From: Synechococcus sp. AG-683-C23
Lineage (GTDB): Bacteria; Cyanobacteriota; Cyanobacteriia; PCC-6307; Cyanobiaceae
Assembly: GCA_003208835.1 (NCBI GenBank)
Contig: QCVD01000001.1
Location: 102,089-166,088 of the forward strand
DNA: 64,000 nucleotides
Direction of reading: 5' to 3'
Below are positions 1 through 9,566 of the stretch, piece by piece. The translations under genes were made by a program, and so were the position numbers. Below the pieces are notes generated by a model. The model was not told the DNA's origin. It saw only the letters and a program-made list of their open reading frames with translations, and ran no database searches. Every line of letters begins with the position of its first letter. Positions within the stretch are counted from its first letter, which is position 1.

Positions 1-468
1 GATATATTGACCATTTACTTCCGAAAAATACAAAGGTTTAACACCCTTAGAGTCACGACAAGCAATGACCTTGGAAGTAATCTTATCATAATAGACAAAG
101 GAAAAGAACCCTTCGATATCAGATAAAAGCTCACTAAGTTCCTGACTATAAATAATGGCATAAAGCAGAACTTCGGTATCAGATGTACTTCTAAGCATCT
201 GATCTGGGCAATATTTATTGTAAATAAAATCTGCATTAAAGATCTCACCGTTATAAACTAAAAGATAGTTAGAGCACTGTGACAAAAACGGCTGCTCACC
301 TAAAGATGATAAGTCTTGAATAGATAAACGAACATGCCCAGCAGAGACTAGGGAATCAAAATAAAAGTTTTTGCCATCTGGTCCACGATTACTTTGAAGA
401 TCAAGAGCATTTGAAAATGTGCTACGGTCAGAGACAAGATCCGAATGCGCTACTAAAAAACCACACAT
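1..468 (-). CDS. Asparagine synthase-like protein, N-terminal part (cut by window edge)
   Basis: This ORF is missing from the track because it runs off the left edge. Reading back from an ATG at 468 gives 156 open codons. It begins Met-Cys-Gly-Phe, so Cys2 is in the place of the nucleophile of class II (Ntn) glutamine amidotransferases. It continues with RGPD at about residue 28 and a NGEIF segment near residue 75, both hallmarks of the glutaminase domain of asparagine synthases. The synthetase domain would lie outside the window. In polysaccharide clusters such proteins often amidate sugar acids rather than make free asparagine, and the glycosyltransferases just upstream suggest that here; this is inference. 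The start lies 2 nt beyond the stop of the preceding gene, so it is probably in the same operon. Confidence 0.8.
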   Translation of the reverse strand, partial: MCGFLVAHSDLVSDRSTFSNALDLQSNRGPDGKNFYFDSLVSAGHVRLSIQDLSSLGEQPFLSQCSNYLLVYNGEIFNADFIYNKYCPDQMLRSTSDTEVLLYAIIYSQELSELLSDIEGFFSFVYYDKITSKVIACRDSKGVKPLYFSEVNGQYI

Positions 469-469
469 A

Positions 470-1201
470 CTAATTAAAGATCAAAGATTTAAAGCAAGAT
501 AAATACTTATGAAAAAACCATGCAAGAGTTTCAATAGCGTTCATAACAGGACGCAAACGATGATTTTTCAGATTAGTATTTAAAACAAATATACGAAAGT
601 AGGCCCAAGGAAACCATTTGCCTCTTTGAACTGAGTGGTGAGCATAACCAAGATAATCAGACTTTGTGCAAAGATGAATGTTACTAGCATTTCTATTTGA
701 GAGCAACGTTTCGAACTGCCAAGGACTAAAATCTCCAGTTAAAAGATGAATTAAGAGTTTTTTATTCCAAACTGTTGCCTGCAGAGAGAAAAAATACTTG
801 TCGGATGGCTGAACTAATGTATAAGAATCGGAATATATCCGAGACCCGGAAGGCCTTGGTATTAATCTGACAAAATTGATATCTTTAGAAGCAGATAACA
901 TGGAAAATACAGATTTCAAGCCTAATGTATTAACAGAGCGGAATATCAAAAAGTCATCGAGAGTCAGCAATATTGATGAGTAGGGAACCATCTCCAAGCC
1001 AATGCGAAGCATATTGGACCAAGATTTATCCAGACCCGTTCTTAAAATAGTACAACCGGGCAAGGATGCAGTTGAAAGATTGCAAATTATGTATATATCA
1101 AATTGATTTATATCAGCATGTCGGCTAAGTTGATGTAAATGGATTGGCCATAGATCTGAATAACGATCAGAAGAGCAAATCACATATGGAATTTTCTTCA
1201 T
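470..1201 (-). CDS. Putative glycosyltransferase
   Basis: A protein of about 243 residues. The ATG at 1201 is preferred over the track start because it overlaps the stop of the upstream gene as ATGA, typical of translational coupling. The N-terminus (IPYVICSSDRYSDLW) looks like a nucleotide-sugar-binding beta-strand start, and an acidic LTLDDF motif near residue 85 resembles the DxD-type metal site of GT-A enzymes. No signal peptide or membrane segment is obvious. It sits between a GT2 enzyme and an asparagine-synthase-like protein, so a role in surface-glycan assembly is likely. Donor and acceptor cannot be told from the sequence. Base composition is clearly more AT-rich than in the rest of the window. 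Confidence 0.55.
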   Translation of the reverse strand: MKKIPYVICSSDRYSDLWPIHLHQLSRHADINQFDIYIICNLSTASLPGCTILRTGLDKSWSNMLRIGLEMVPYSSILLTLDDFLIFRSVNTLGLKSVFSMLSASKDINFVRLIPRPSGSRIYSDSYTLVQPSDKYFFSLQATVWNKKLLIHLLTGDFSPWQFETLLSNRNASNIHLCTKSDYLGYAHHSVQRGKWFPWAYFRIFVLNTNLKNHRLRPVMNAIETLAWFFHKYLSCFKSLIFN

Positions 1202-2418
1202 TTTATTTGTTTGATACAAAACAAAAGATAACTTGAATTTTTTAAAATTATCACAATCTGGGAAAATATTTGTTTAAAATAATATCTTCGAGACAGAGGG
1301 GGAGAAAAATGCTTTGGGATCAAAGAATGAAGGAATTTAGAGGCTCCAAAAACATCAGAAATATATTCACCTGGACAAGCTAGCAATGAAAGTCTGTCTG
1401 CGTGATCCATACCACGTTTTAAATCTGTATATCGGTATTTTGGCGATCTAGGTCTTACTCCAAGAAAAGAGGATGTGGTGGCTGCAGTGGTCAATATAGA
1501 TTCAGGTGAATCGTAGTTAGGGGACTCTTGATATAGTTTTTTTAGATAATTTTTTAAATTAGGTTTGCGGATGGATCCATTCCTCATATTTTGTGCAAAT
1601 AATAGGTATTCGCCAAGAAATATTGTGGATACACTTTGAGAATAAATATTTGCTGGTGCCGGATAACTCTTGTAAGCATTATAAGCATCCTTCACTTTTA
1701 GCTTGTCAGTGGGTGTCATGTTAGCTTTACCTTGGATAACACCACTGCTGCGAGAAGATGCGCCATTTACAGTTATAGGATAGCCCAAATATAAAACACT
1801 AGAACTATGGTAAGCAATAGCAATAGATGAATACACATCAGGAATAATTCCACCAAAGAATAGGCCTTTTTTATTATTTTCTTTTGACTTATTAATTACA
1901 TCAACATGAACAAAGCTGTTATATATTGTCGGTAAACGAGCGTAGCCGATTACAAAGTTTCGCGCTAGTAAAAGTAGACGTTTAGGACAGAGGGATATTG
2001 AAAAAGGACGACTTTCCACAGAAAGAGTGTTTTTGCGATTATCCTTAATATGATTAGGCCAACAGTAATTGGCCTTGGTCCACGTTATTGCATCATAATC
2101 TAAAAGACTCTCATTTAAGTGACTTATAGAAAACGGGATAAATGCATCATCGTCCCCTAATATAGTCACATAGGTTCCACGAACATATTTCAATGCTTCC
2201 TCCCAATCTTCTGAAAACGAAAGATTTGAAGGCCTTTTGAAATATAAAAATCTATTATCATTGAGAGATTTAATATAGTTAGAAAGTTTTAAGTTGCTAG
2301 ACGCATCTGAAACAATAATTTCTATATTCTCGGGCTGACAGATGAGTGATTGCAGCGTTAAATAAATTTCTTCTGATATGTTTTTAATAGGTATTACAAT
2401 AGAAAATTTTGGGGTCAT
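1198..2418 (-). CDS. Family 2 glycosyltransferase
   Basis: A 406-residue protein beginning with a typical GT2 start (FSIVIPIKN), followed by the nucleotide-binding strand VSDASSN and the metal-binding segment TILGDDDAF near residue 88. The N-terminal ~220 residues form the GT-A catalytic domain; the rest is an unrecognised C-terminal region. It should transfer a sugar from a nucleotide donor to a growing glycan on the cytoplasmic face of the membrane. It overlaps the next gene by 4 nt and lies in the AT-rich left island, which suggests horizontal acquisition of this stretch. The specific sugar is unknown. Confidence 0.8.
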   Translation of the reverse strand: MTPKFSIVIPIKNISEEIYLTLQSLICQPENIEIIVSDASSNLKLSNYIKSLNDNRFLYFKRPSNLSFSEDWEEALKYVRGTYVTILGDDDAFIPFSISHLNESLLDYDAITWTKANYCWPNHIKDNRKNTLSVESRPFSISLCPKRLLLLARNFVIGYARLPTIYNSFVHVDVINKSKENNKKGLFFGGIIPDVYSSIAIAYHSSSVLYLGYPITVNGASSRSSGVIQGKANMTPTDKLKVKDAYNAYKSYPAPANIYSQSVSTIFLGEYLLFAQNMRNGSIRKPNLKNYLKKLYQESPNYDSPESILTTAATTSSFLGVRPRSPKYRYTDLKRGMDHADRLSLLACPGEYISDVFGASKFLHSLIPKHFSPPLSRRYYFKQIFSQIVIILKNSSYLLFCIKQIK

Positions 2419-2568
2419 GTCGTTGAGTGTCTATTTTGAATTTTAGAGTAAACGTAAAAATAAGGAGTTTATCTAAAAAATAAAATACCTGGAAGAAAGA
2501 AGAAAAGTGTACGGATAATCATTAGTGGTTTGCATTGATTAATGGATTAAGATAAAATCAATCATGAG

Positions 2569-3015
2569 CTATTTGCGAGAGTTCAAAATTATATTGCAAA
2601 AATCTTTTGGCGAGATCAATGGGCAAGTAGAGTCATCTAGGGTAATATAATTAGGGAAAAAATTGCAATTATTTTTTAGCAAATAAACTTTTTTATAATG
2701 AAAAGCAGCGCATTCAATTGCAGATGACGGCAAGAAGCATGCAAGTATATCTCTACTTGAAATCCATTCAGAAAGAGGGATAGAGGGCTTAGATAATGAA
2801 ATTTGACAACAACGGGGATCAAGAAACGAGTTGATTACCAATGAGAGATAGTCTAAACGACTATTGTTTCCAGGTTTTAATCGCAAAACAATATGGCAGT
2901 AACTTGGAACAAGATTGCCCAGCAATTTTAAATTGTACTTTATACATTGAATTGATTGAACCGGAAAGCAAGAGAACCCGTCAGCATTCATAATAATGCC
3001 AATTTCAAATTTCAT
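2569..3015 (-). CDS. Unrecognised protein in glycan island
   Basis: A 148-residue protein of no family I can name. It overlaps the end of the preceding ORF by 11 nt, and a GAGG about 9 nt before the ATG supports initiation here. The segment around residues 95-115 (PSSAIECAAFHYKKVYLL) resembles the nucleotide-sugar-binding half of GT-B type capsule glycosyltransferases, where a Ser-x-x-x-Glu pair is followed by a Val-Tyr-Leu-Leu strand. It could therefore be the C-terminal domain of a glycosyltransferase whose N-terminal domain is the upstream ORF, either as two subunits or as one gene split by a frameshift. That is inference. Confidence 0.45.
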   Translation of the reverse strand: MKFEIGIIMNADGFSCFPVQSIQCIKYNLKLLGNLVPSYCHIVLRLKPGNNSRLDYLSLVINSFLDPRCCQISLSKPSIPLSEWISSRDILACFLPSSAIECAAFHYKKVYLLKNNCNFFPNYITLDDSTCPLISPKDFCNIILNSRK

Positions 3016-4069
3016 TTAAAAGAACCTCTTTGCTTTTTAAAAAAGAAATATCTTGACCACACGCATCTGAAATAACAGACGATCGTTTTGTTACCACTTG
3101 GAAGTCGAACATTTGACAAGGTATCTCGTATGATGGTATATCTGAATGAAGTAATAGATGTATGCGAGAAAATAGAAGACGACCTAATATTAAAGTTGCA
3201 GGTGTATGGATTATTGGAGCACAAGCAAGAAAGAGGTTGGCATTAGTAAAAGGTGAATATTTACTAGATATTTTTAGCATGCTTTCAATAAGACTTTTCG
3301 ACAAATACTTGATAAATGCAAACCTTTCAGAGTGCAGTTGTTCTGCAAGGTTTGCGTCTCTTGTTGTATTGTAAGCATCTAGAGTAAGATTGCGGATATT
3401 TGATTTGTCTTTTTGAATAAAAATATGTGATTTGGAATCAAAACTATGCAATACATTCTTTTTTACTGAATTAGTGATCAAGGCATATCCATATTGTTTT
3501 GTTGACAAGAATATTTTGTCAACTAATTCTTCGTCAGGTAAAAGTGCTTGATGCATGATTGTATAAAGAAAAGACAGGCTATTTTCAGATTTAATGGACA
3601 AATTATCAACTAAATCAATAAGCTTGAATCTAATATTAAGCTGTCGAAGCTTATGGGCGACAAGATAAATCGAAAACAAAGAAAAAAGTGTGTCATTCCT
3701 TGCGAAGCAAAGAACTGGAAAATTGGAACGCATAGAGAGCATATTGTCAATGATGATATCAGCGGCAATAATAGCATTCAATGTGCTATTCACTAATAAT
3801 GCCTCTATGCATTTAGTATATTCAGCAAGATTCGATGAATGATAATCAGGAAAGTTGGTGATGGATGTGATAAATGAATTCTCTAGGCACTCTTTTTTCT
3901 TAGTGTTTTGGTTTATGTTCGGACTTAACTTGTAAATTGAGTTTAGGAAAGGATATCTTTTATGAGCATGGTAATTAATATAAAATCCTCTATGGTAGGG
4001 GTATAAAAACGTTTTGAATGCTTGCAAATGAAACCGGTGATCACTAAAATAAAAATAATCAGAGGCCAT
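3005..4069 (-). CDS. Unrecognised protein, possible partner of the following ORF
   Basis: A protein of about 354 residues with no family I recognise. The ATG at 4069 (MASDYFYFSD) is chosen over two earlier Met codons because AAGGAG lies 7 nt upstream of it; the track start at 4090 lies before that sequence. The protein is rich in Ile, Ser and Asn as expected from its AT-rich DNA and has no clear membrane helix. Near its end it overlaps the next ORF by 11 nt. Its place in a run of glycosyltransferase genes suggests a role in surface-polysaccharide assembly. It could also be the N-terminal half of a GT-B enzyme continued in the next ORF. Confidence 0.45.
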   Translation of the reverse strand: MASDYFYFSDHRFHLQAFKTFLYPYHRGFYINYHAHKRYPFLNSIYKLSPNINQNTKKKECLENSFITSITNFPDYHSSNLAEYTKCIEALLVNSTLNAIIAADIIIDNMLSMRSNFPVLCFARNDTLFSLFSIYLVAHKLRQLNIRFKLIDLVDNLSIKSENSLSFLYTIMHQALLPDEELVDKIFLSTKQYGYALITNSVKKNVLHSFDSKSHIFIQKDKSNIRNLTLDAYNTTRDANLAEQLHSERFAFIKYLSKSLIESMLKISSKYSPFTNANLFLACAPIIHTPATLILGRLLFSRIHLLLHSDIPSYEIPCQMFDFQVVTKRSSVISDACGQDISFLKSKEVLLNEI

Positions 4070-4149
4070 TGTCATACTCCTTGCGATCATATTTAGAAAA
4101 ATAAGCTAGTGAGAGAATAATATTTAATACATGAAAATTTACCAATCCT

Positions 4150-5005
4150 TTAATTAAATTCCCTTCCAAAAACAACAAAATCATTTTCTGGGCAATAGCT
4201 TGTCCTCACAAGTTTATTGATGGATTCAGGAAGATCAATGTAAGATGTTGGCAAATTAGGCTCATCGCTAATTAAATTGAAGTGTCTGGGGAAGAGATGC
4301 TGTATAATCCAATCTCTCCCGCTTTTAGTTATATCAAGCCAATCAAAAAATGAATTCAAATAAATTTTCTGTTTACTATAATGTTCATGTAACATCAAAG
4401 CTGTCTCTCGATCTATTCGTTTGTGCCTGATCTCTCGATTAAGATGATCGCGAACTTTTCTGTATCCATGCCGAAGTAAACGGGATACTTCATGTGCTGT
4501 GTAATAAACGGATGATCCAGCTCTTTCGTAGGGATCAAACGTCGCTGACTCAATTTGGGGTTTAAAACCGTACTTCATAATAGAATGATTCTGAGCATGG
4601 GGATCCCATCGCATATAGTTACTCAGATAAATGCCTAATACTCTTTTTCTTGATGAAAGTTTATTTGATAGAAATTGATAATAGCCAAGTGTACTAGTAT
4701 TGAGTTGTGCTCCATTGCCAATCATTTCATCCATTGTTAGTCCTAACCTATCGTGCTCAATTTGACTCCATTTTGTCATTTGAACACCATCTAAATGTGA
4801 AAATTTACCCACTTGCTCAATAGCTTGAGATTGCCCCCAAATAATTAGAGGTATATTTTTTTTCATATACAACATTAACAGGATAAGAAGCGAGCAGGGA
4901 GAGTGCGGGATATAATATATGCCTATGTTTACGAAATGCTGTCTTAACTAATTCTTTGTACTGAAAAATATTTGGACTATATATTTGTGAATCCAGATCG
5001 AATAT
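4150..5005 (-). pseudogene. PseA/WbpG-like N-acetyl sugar amidotransferase, 5'-deleted and frameshifted
   Basis: The open part (track ORF 4150-4875) starts at the NIPLIIWGQ motif that in full-length WbpG/PseA-type amidotransferases follows the ATP-pyrophosphatase half. The C-terminal region (GYYQFLSNKL, RWDPHAQNH, FDPYERAG, ending DFVVFGREFN) is intact. Upstream, two other frames hold family-like pieces: DSQIYSPNIFQYKELVKTAF and, after a frame change, GIYYIPHS. The first ~150 residues, which normally carry the PP-loop and zinc cysteines, are absent and neuB-like sequence abuts instead. In other bacteria these enzymes introduce an amidine nitrogen in pseudaminic or legionaminic acid or related sugars. 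Here it should be inactive. Confidence 0.7.
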
Positions 5006-5387
5006 GGTAAGTCAATTCATAGTTGGTGAGATCGGAAGAACTTACTTTATACAGCGAAAGGAAGGGGTCAAATATATCTACAAGATCTTTATCAAAGCAA
5101 GTAGTTAGAAATAAAATATCTAACTCTTGGCAAAGCCTAATAATAGGCTCATAAAATTTAAGTTCAAAGCATTCGTGTTTATTAAAAAGCTCTCTCTGTG
5201 AAGTGCATGGCTCACTATCTAGATCCCAATACGACGGCGACTTTGCTGCTGCTAAAGAAGAGGATTTATATGTTTGAAACTTAACAGCGTCAGCACCCGC
5301 TGATTTGGCATTTCTGACCATATCAAGGGCGAGATCAATTGATCCTTCATGATTAACTCCAATCTCAGCTATAAAGAAAACAGACAT
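4977..5387 (-). pseudogene. NeuB/PseI-like nonulosonate synthase, 3'-truncated
   Basis: The 136-residue ORF starts as a classic sialic/legionaminic/pseudaminic acid synthase: FFIAEIGVNHEGS, then ADAVKFQTYKSSSLA and YKVSSSDLTNYEL, which match the first half of the NeuB TIM barrel. A full enzyme has about 340-350 residues. Here the reading breaks right after ELTYHI and ends within a few codons. From that point the DNA continues in another frame with pseA/wbpG-like sequence, so the NeuB C-terminal half and its antifreeze-like domain are gone. Family members condense phosphoenolpyruvate with a six-carbon amino sugar; this fragment lacks much of the barrel and should be inactive. A separate, complete NeuB fusion is at 46587-48896. 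Confidence 0.75.
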
Positions 5388-5440
5388 TAGGCTAAAATTA
5401 AAATAGGTTTAGAAATAAAGACCTAAAAATGCTTGAAACT

Positions 5441-7234
5441 CTACAATATGTCTTGGGGCGGGCCATAGTCAACAGCAATACCATTGGAAACCCTTAATAT
5501 TTTATCGCAATTTTTCAGAGTACTAGTCCGATGGGCAATATTTATGATAGTTAATCCGCTTTCAAGTTTTTCAATTGCATTCATGACTCGTAATTCTGTG
5601 TCACTATCTAGCGCACTTGTTGCTTCATCGAATACCAAAACATTAGCTTTTTTATATAAAGCACGAGCAACTCCTATTCGCTGACGCTGTCCACCACTAA
5701 GTTTAACGCCTTGCTCACCAACTATTGCATTGTAACCCTTTGGATTATCCTCAATAAATTTGGCAATCTGAGCTTGCTCAGCTGCTTGCTTAACTCGAAC
5801 AATATTCAATTGGTGCTTTTGGACTCCAAAAGCAATGTTTTCGGCAATTGAACTATCTGCTAAGTATATGCTCTGTGGTACGTGGGCAATCGATGACCGC
5901 CAAGCTGCCAGACGCTCCGGATGCGCAGGATCGTGAAGATCAGCTCCATCTACCAAAATTCGCCCAGCTGACGGAACCAACAAACCCATGAGCAAATCCA
6001 CCATGGTGCTCTTGCCGCTGCCGGTGCTGCCGACTAGACCGATGCGCTCGCCGCTGCAGATCTCAAAATCCAGCCCATTAAGAACATCAGGCTGATCAGG
6101 GCCATAGCAAAAGCGGACCGCTTCAAAGCGGATGAACTCGCGCAACGGCAGCGGCTCAGCCGAACTAAGCACCAGAGGCAGGGGTTGGTTGAGCATGACC
6201 AGCACAGCTTGAATCGATACGCTGTAACCTCTTAAAGACGCCCAACCGGCGTAGATCTGCTGCAAAGCAGGTAACAAGCGTTGAGCCCCTAGGGCCAGAG
6301 CACCTAGTAAAGGAATTACGGCAGTTCCACTACCACGTTGCAGAACAAGCATCCCTCCGAGGATTGCTATCCCAACCATGCCCAAGGCCTCAATTGAGAA
6401 GCGTGGTGAACCTGCAATGAAGGTATTTTTGGCTGCAAGTTGGCGTTGAGGTCGATCAGCTTTCTGGTAGATCTGCAGATAGGTGGATTGGCTCCCATCG
6501 AGCAGAACATCGCGAATGGCGCCAAGTCCTTCCTGCAGCGCTTTGATCTGAAGAGTTGAAGCTTCAGAAATTTTTTGCCCATTTATGCGAAGCGCTCGAC
6601 GCGAGGTGATCGCCAACAGCCCGTAGGCAGCGCCAAAAAGAGCAGCAGCACCCAATGCAACTGGTGCATCAATGACCAACAACCCCATCAATAGCAGCGC
6701 TGCTACCACAGTTGAGGTGGTGATTTGCAGCAGGGCGTTTAGAGCAGCCACTGTTCGACCAATCTGAATGGTGGTGCCATTAATCACATAGGCGCTATTA
6801 CGCTGCAAATGAACGCTATAGGATTGATAAAGCGTTCGTCGGTAAGCCTCACAGCTCATATCTGAACCGACAGCCGCCGCCAGACGCCCGTTCAGCCACA
6901 GATTTGAAAGCCGGATCAGCGCAGCTAGCACAGATGCTGCTGCAAACCCCAGTGTGGCCGGCAGCAGCAGTTGGCTCGCATCAGATACTCCTAGCAAGAC
7001 CGATAAATCCTTGACTAATGGTTGGTCCCAGAGAAGATCCGGGTCGCTCAGCACTGCCAAAAAAGGCAGCACCGCACCAAGCGACAACAGCTCGGCCAGG
7101 CCACTGGCGAGCATCACAACCAAAAGCAAACCAAGCTGCATTCGGCGACGGCGGCTGAGATGGAACCAGATGCCCAGCAGGAGAGTGAGCGAGGAAGAGG
7201 GTGATTGTTGATTAGCCAAAACCTGTGTCGTCAA
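5441..7234 (-). CDS. PglK/MsbA-type ABC transporter (glycan flippase candidate)
   Basis: A 597-residue half-transporter with a membrane domain (about residues 25-330) followed by an ATPase. Walker A GSTGSGKST is near residue 403, the signature LSGGQRQR near 512, Walker B VLVFDEATSALD near 530 and the H-loop AHRTST near 564. Initiation is probably the TTG at 7234, since no ATG fits the N-terminus. The N-terminal pattern (ABC core with LGLAVLPFL-like helices) resembles PglK-type flippases of lipid-linked oligosaccharides. The last ~150 codons are AT-rich like the left island, while the first ~450 are GC-rich like the rest of the window, so the gene may be a recombinant mosaic. Confidence 0.85.
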   Translation of the reverse strand: MTTQVLANQQSPSSSLTLLLGIWFHLSRRRRMQLGLLLVVMLASGLAELLSLGAVLPFLAVLSDPDLLWDQPLVKDLSVLLGVSDASQLLLPATLGFAAASVLAALIRLSNLWLNGRLAAAVGSDMSCEAYRRTLYQSYSVHLQRNSAYVINGTTIQIGRTVAALNALLQITTSTVVAALLLMGLLVIDAPVALGAAALFGAAYGLLAITSRRALRINGQKISEASTLQIKALQEGLGAIRDVLLDGSQSTYLQIYQKADRPQRQLAAKNTFIAGSPRFSIEALGMVGIAILGGMLVLQRGSGTAVIPLLGALALGAQRLLPALQQIYAGWASLRGYSVSIQAVLVMLNQPLPLVLSSAEPLPLREFIRFEAVRFCYGPDQPDVLNGLDFEICSGERIGLVGSTGSGKSTMVDLLMGLLVPSAGRILVDGADLHDPAHPERLAAWRSSIAHVPQSIYLADSSIAENIAFGVQKHQLNIVRVKQAAEQAQIAKFIEDNPKGYNAIVGEQGVKLSGGQRQRIGVARALYKKANVLVFDEATSALDSDTELRVMNAIEKLESGLTIINIAHRTSTLKNCDKILRVSNGIAVDYGPPQDIL

Positions 7235-7269
7235 ATCGCTACGAAACTGAGAACTAAGGCAGGCATGTC

Positions 7270-8241
7270 CTAAAGACGTACAAGCTCCTTGCTTAGCTGC
7301 TCGCGGAACATCATCACAGTGCTAGCCAGGCCTTCCGCCAAAGGAATCCGTGCCCTCCAGCCGAGGGTGGCCAGGCGGCTTACGTCCAGTTGTTTCTTGG
7401 GGGTGCCATCGGGTTTGCTGGTATCCCAATGGATCATTCCTGTGAAACCGGTAGCGCTTGCCACGCCTTGAGAGAGCTCACGGATACTCAGGTCAATGCC
7501 TGTTCCCACGTTCAGAAAAGCAAGCTCATCTAGTGAGGGTTTCCAGTGCTCCAAGGCAAATAAGCAGGCATCACCGAGATCATCCACATGCAGAAACTCG
7601 CGCAGAGGTGAACCTGTGCCCCAGCAGCTCACGGTTGGGGCTTTGGATTCGGCAGCTTCATGAAAGCGACGAATCAAGGCCGGCAACACATGGCTGTTGG
7701 TGGGGTGATAATTGTCGCCTGGGCCATACAGATTTGTGGGCATCAGGCTTATCGCATCGAAGCCGTTCTGCTGGCGAAGGGCTTCGCAGAGCTTGATACC
7801 AGCAATCTTGGCAATCGCGTACCACTCATTCGTGGGTTCAAGCGCTCCAGTGAGCAGTGCTTCTTCCCGGATCGGCTGCTCGGCAAACTTCGGATAGATG
7901 CAACTGCTGCCCAGAAACAACAGCCGCCGCACCCCAGAGCGCCAAGCGGTTTCAATTACATGGGTCTGGATCTTGAGGTTCTCCAGCAGAAAATCCGCCG
8001 GGTAGCTGCTGTTAGCCGCAATTCCACCCACCTTTGCGGCGGCGAGCACAACCACCGTGGGTTGATGCTTGGTGAACCAAGCTTCCACCGCAGAGCCATC
8101 GAGCAGGTCGAGCTCAGATCGGCTGGCGGTGAGCAGCTGGTGGAAGCCGGCGCGCTCGAGGGCGCGGCAGATCGCGCTGCCGGCCATGCCGCGGTGGCCA
8201 GCCACGTAAATGCGGTCGGCTGGAGTGATCAAAGCAGTCAC
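7270..8241 (-). CDS. fcl: GDP-L-fucose synthase
   Basis: A 323-residue short-chain dehydrogenase-like epimerase/reductase that turns GDP-4-keto-6-deoxymannose into GDP-L-fucose using NADPH. The nucleotide-binding motif is GHRGMAGSA near residue 15, the SSCIYP segment is near 116, and the catalytic Tyr-x3-Lys is in NEWYAIAK near residue 141. The protein has the normal family length. It starts with GTG, which overlaps the stop of gmd as GTGA, so the two successive steps of GDP-fucose synthesis are translationally coupled. It supplies a cytoplasmic fucose donor to the surrounding glycosyltransferases. Confidence 0.93.
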   Translation of the reverse strand: MTALITPADRIYVAGHRGMAGSAICRALERAGFHQLLTASRSELDLLDGSAVEAWFTKHQPTVVVLAAAKVGGIAANSSYPADFLLENLKIQTHVIETAWRSGVRRLLFLGSSCIYPKFAEQPIREEALLTGALEPTNEWYAIAKIAGIKLCEALRQQNGFDAISLMPTNLYGPGDNYHPTNSHVLPALIRRFHEAAESKAPTVSCWGTGSPLREFLHVDDLGDACLFALEHWKPSLDELAFLNVGTGIDLSIRELSQGVASATGFTGMIHWDTSKPDGTPKKQLDVSRLATLGWRARIPLAEGLASTVMMFREQLSKELVRL

Positions 8242-9398
8242 GCAGCGCCCCCCGCTGTTTTGGTCGCTTCAGTATTCGTCGGTGGATTCTCCATCGACCC
8301 AACCACCATGAAGCCCTTTTGTTTCAAGTAAGCCTCTTTCTTGGCGTCGTCCCGGTCAGCGGCCACCATCTCCGCCACCAGATCCTCCAGGGTGGTGGTG
8401 GGTGTCCAACCCAGCTTCTCTTTGGCCCTGGTGGGATCACCCAGCAGCGTTTCCACCTCCGCCGGGCGGAAGTAGCGCGGGTCGATGCGCACCACCACAT
8501 CGCCAGTGTCGGCACGGCTGCCGGTTTCCTGGAGGCCTTCTCCCTGCCACTGGATGCCGCCCCAGCCCAACTCGGAGGCGGCGAGTTCGATGAAACGCCG
8601 TACCGATTCCTGGCGGCCGGTTGCGATCACGAAATCTTCCGGAGTGCCCTTTTGCTGGAGCATGCGCCACTGCATCTCCACGTAGTCGCGGGCGTGGCCC
8701 CAATCGCGCAACGAATCAAGGTTGCCCATGAACAGGCATTGCTCCAACCCCGCATCGATCCGCGCCAGGCCGCGGGTGATCTTGCGGGTCACGAAGGTTT
8801 CACCGCGGCGCGGACTCTCGTGGTTGAAAAGGATGCCGTTGCAGGCATACATCCCGTAGGCCTCGCGGTAATTCACCGTGATCCAATAGGCGTAGAGCTT
8901 CGCCACGCCGTAGGGGCTGCGTGGATAGAAGGGAGTGAATTCCTTCTGAGGCACCTCCTGGACCAAGCCGTAGAGCTCGCTGGTGCTGGCCTGATAGATG
9001 CGTGTTTTAGATGTGAGGCCAAGCATCCTCACCGCTTCAAGGATGCGCAGAGTGCCGAGGGCGTCAGAATTGGCGGTGTATTCAGGCGCCTCGAAGCTCA
9101 CGGCCACATGGCTCTGGGCCCCGAGGTTGTAGATCTCATCGGGCTGCACCTGCTGGATAATCCGAATTAGGTTGGTGCTGTCGGTGAGGTCGCCGTAGTG
9201 CAGCACTAGGCGGGGATCGCTTTCGTGTGGATCCTGGTAAAGGTGATCGATCCGGGTGGTGTTGAAGCTGCTGGCTCGGCGCTTGATCCCATGCACTACA
9301 TATCCCTTCTCAAGCAAGAGCTCCGCTAGGTAGCTACCATCCTGGCCGGTAATGCCAGTAATCAAGGCGATTGTGGTGGAGGTTAAAGAAGGAGGCAT
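8238..9398 (-). CDS. gmd: GDP-mannose 4,6-dehydratase
   Basis: A 386-residue NAD(P)-dependent dehydratase, the first step from GDP-mannose to GDP-L-fucose. The Rossmann motif is [12 protein letters not shown] near residue 15, RRASSFNT follows near residue 40, and the Tyr-x3-Lys pair is in [11 protein letters not shown] near residue 163. Length is slightly above the usual ~345-375, with a short Pro/Thr-rich tail. It is upstream of fcl with a 4-nt overlap. The divergent galE gene begins 168 nt away, so the region 9399-9566 should hold promoters in both directions. Confidence 0.93.
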   Translation of the reverse strand: MPPSLTSTTIALITGITGQDGSYLAELLLEKGYVVHGIKRRASSFNTTRIDHLYQDPHESDPRLVLHYGDLTDSTNLIRIIQQVQPDEIYNLGAQSHVAVSFEAPEYTANSDALGTLRILEAVRMLGLTSKTRIYQASTSELYGLVQEVPQKEFTPFYPRSPYGVAKLYAYWITVNYREAYGMYACNGILFNHESPRRGETFVTRKITRGLARIDAGLEQCLFMGNLDSLRDWGHARDYVEMQWRMLQQKGTPEDFVIATGRQESVRRFIELAASELGWGGIQWQGEGLQETGSRADTGDVVVRIDPRYFRPAEVETLLGDPTRAKEKLGWTPTTTLEDLVAEMVAADRDDAKKEAYLKQKGFMVVGSMENPPTNTEATKTAGGAA

Positions 9399-9566
9399 TT
9401 TGTTTCATAACGACGTGCAGGCAGATCGATTCTTCCTGCTGTCACAGCGGACGGGAGCGTTGCTCAACCGTCTCTACTGCCACCTGGTCCGATAGGAGTT
9501 TGCCATGTGACTCGGTTCTGCTCACCAGCGCATTGGATGATGGGGTGACACTGCCTGACCAACCCA

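Noticed and set aside
15-248. 77-codon minus ORF at the left edge
   Set aside because: Shadow frame of the asparagine-synthase-like gene, which is open across the window edge and carries the Cys2 amidotransferase motif.
7660-8331. 223-codon plus-strand ORF over fcl
   Set aside because: Antisense to GDP-fucose synthase, with no motif or start signal.
8319-9170. 283-codon plus-strand ORF over gmd
   Set aside because: It is the antisense shadow of gmd in GC-rich DNA; composition is low-complexity and no domain is present, while the minus-strand protein is a textbook GDP-mannose dehydratase.
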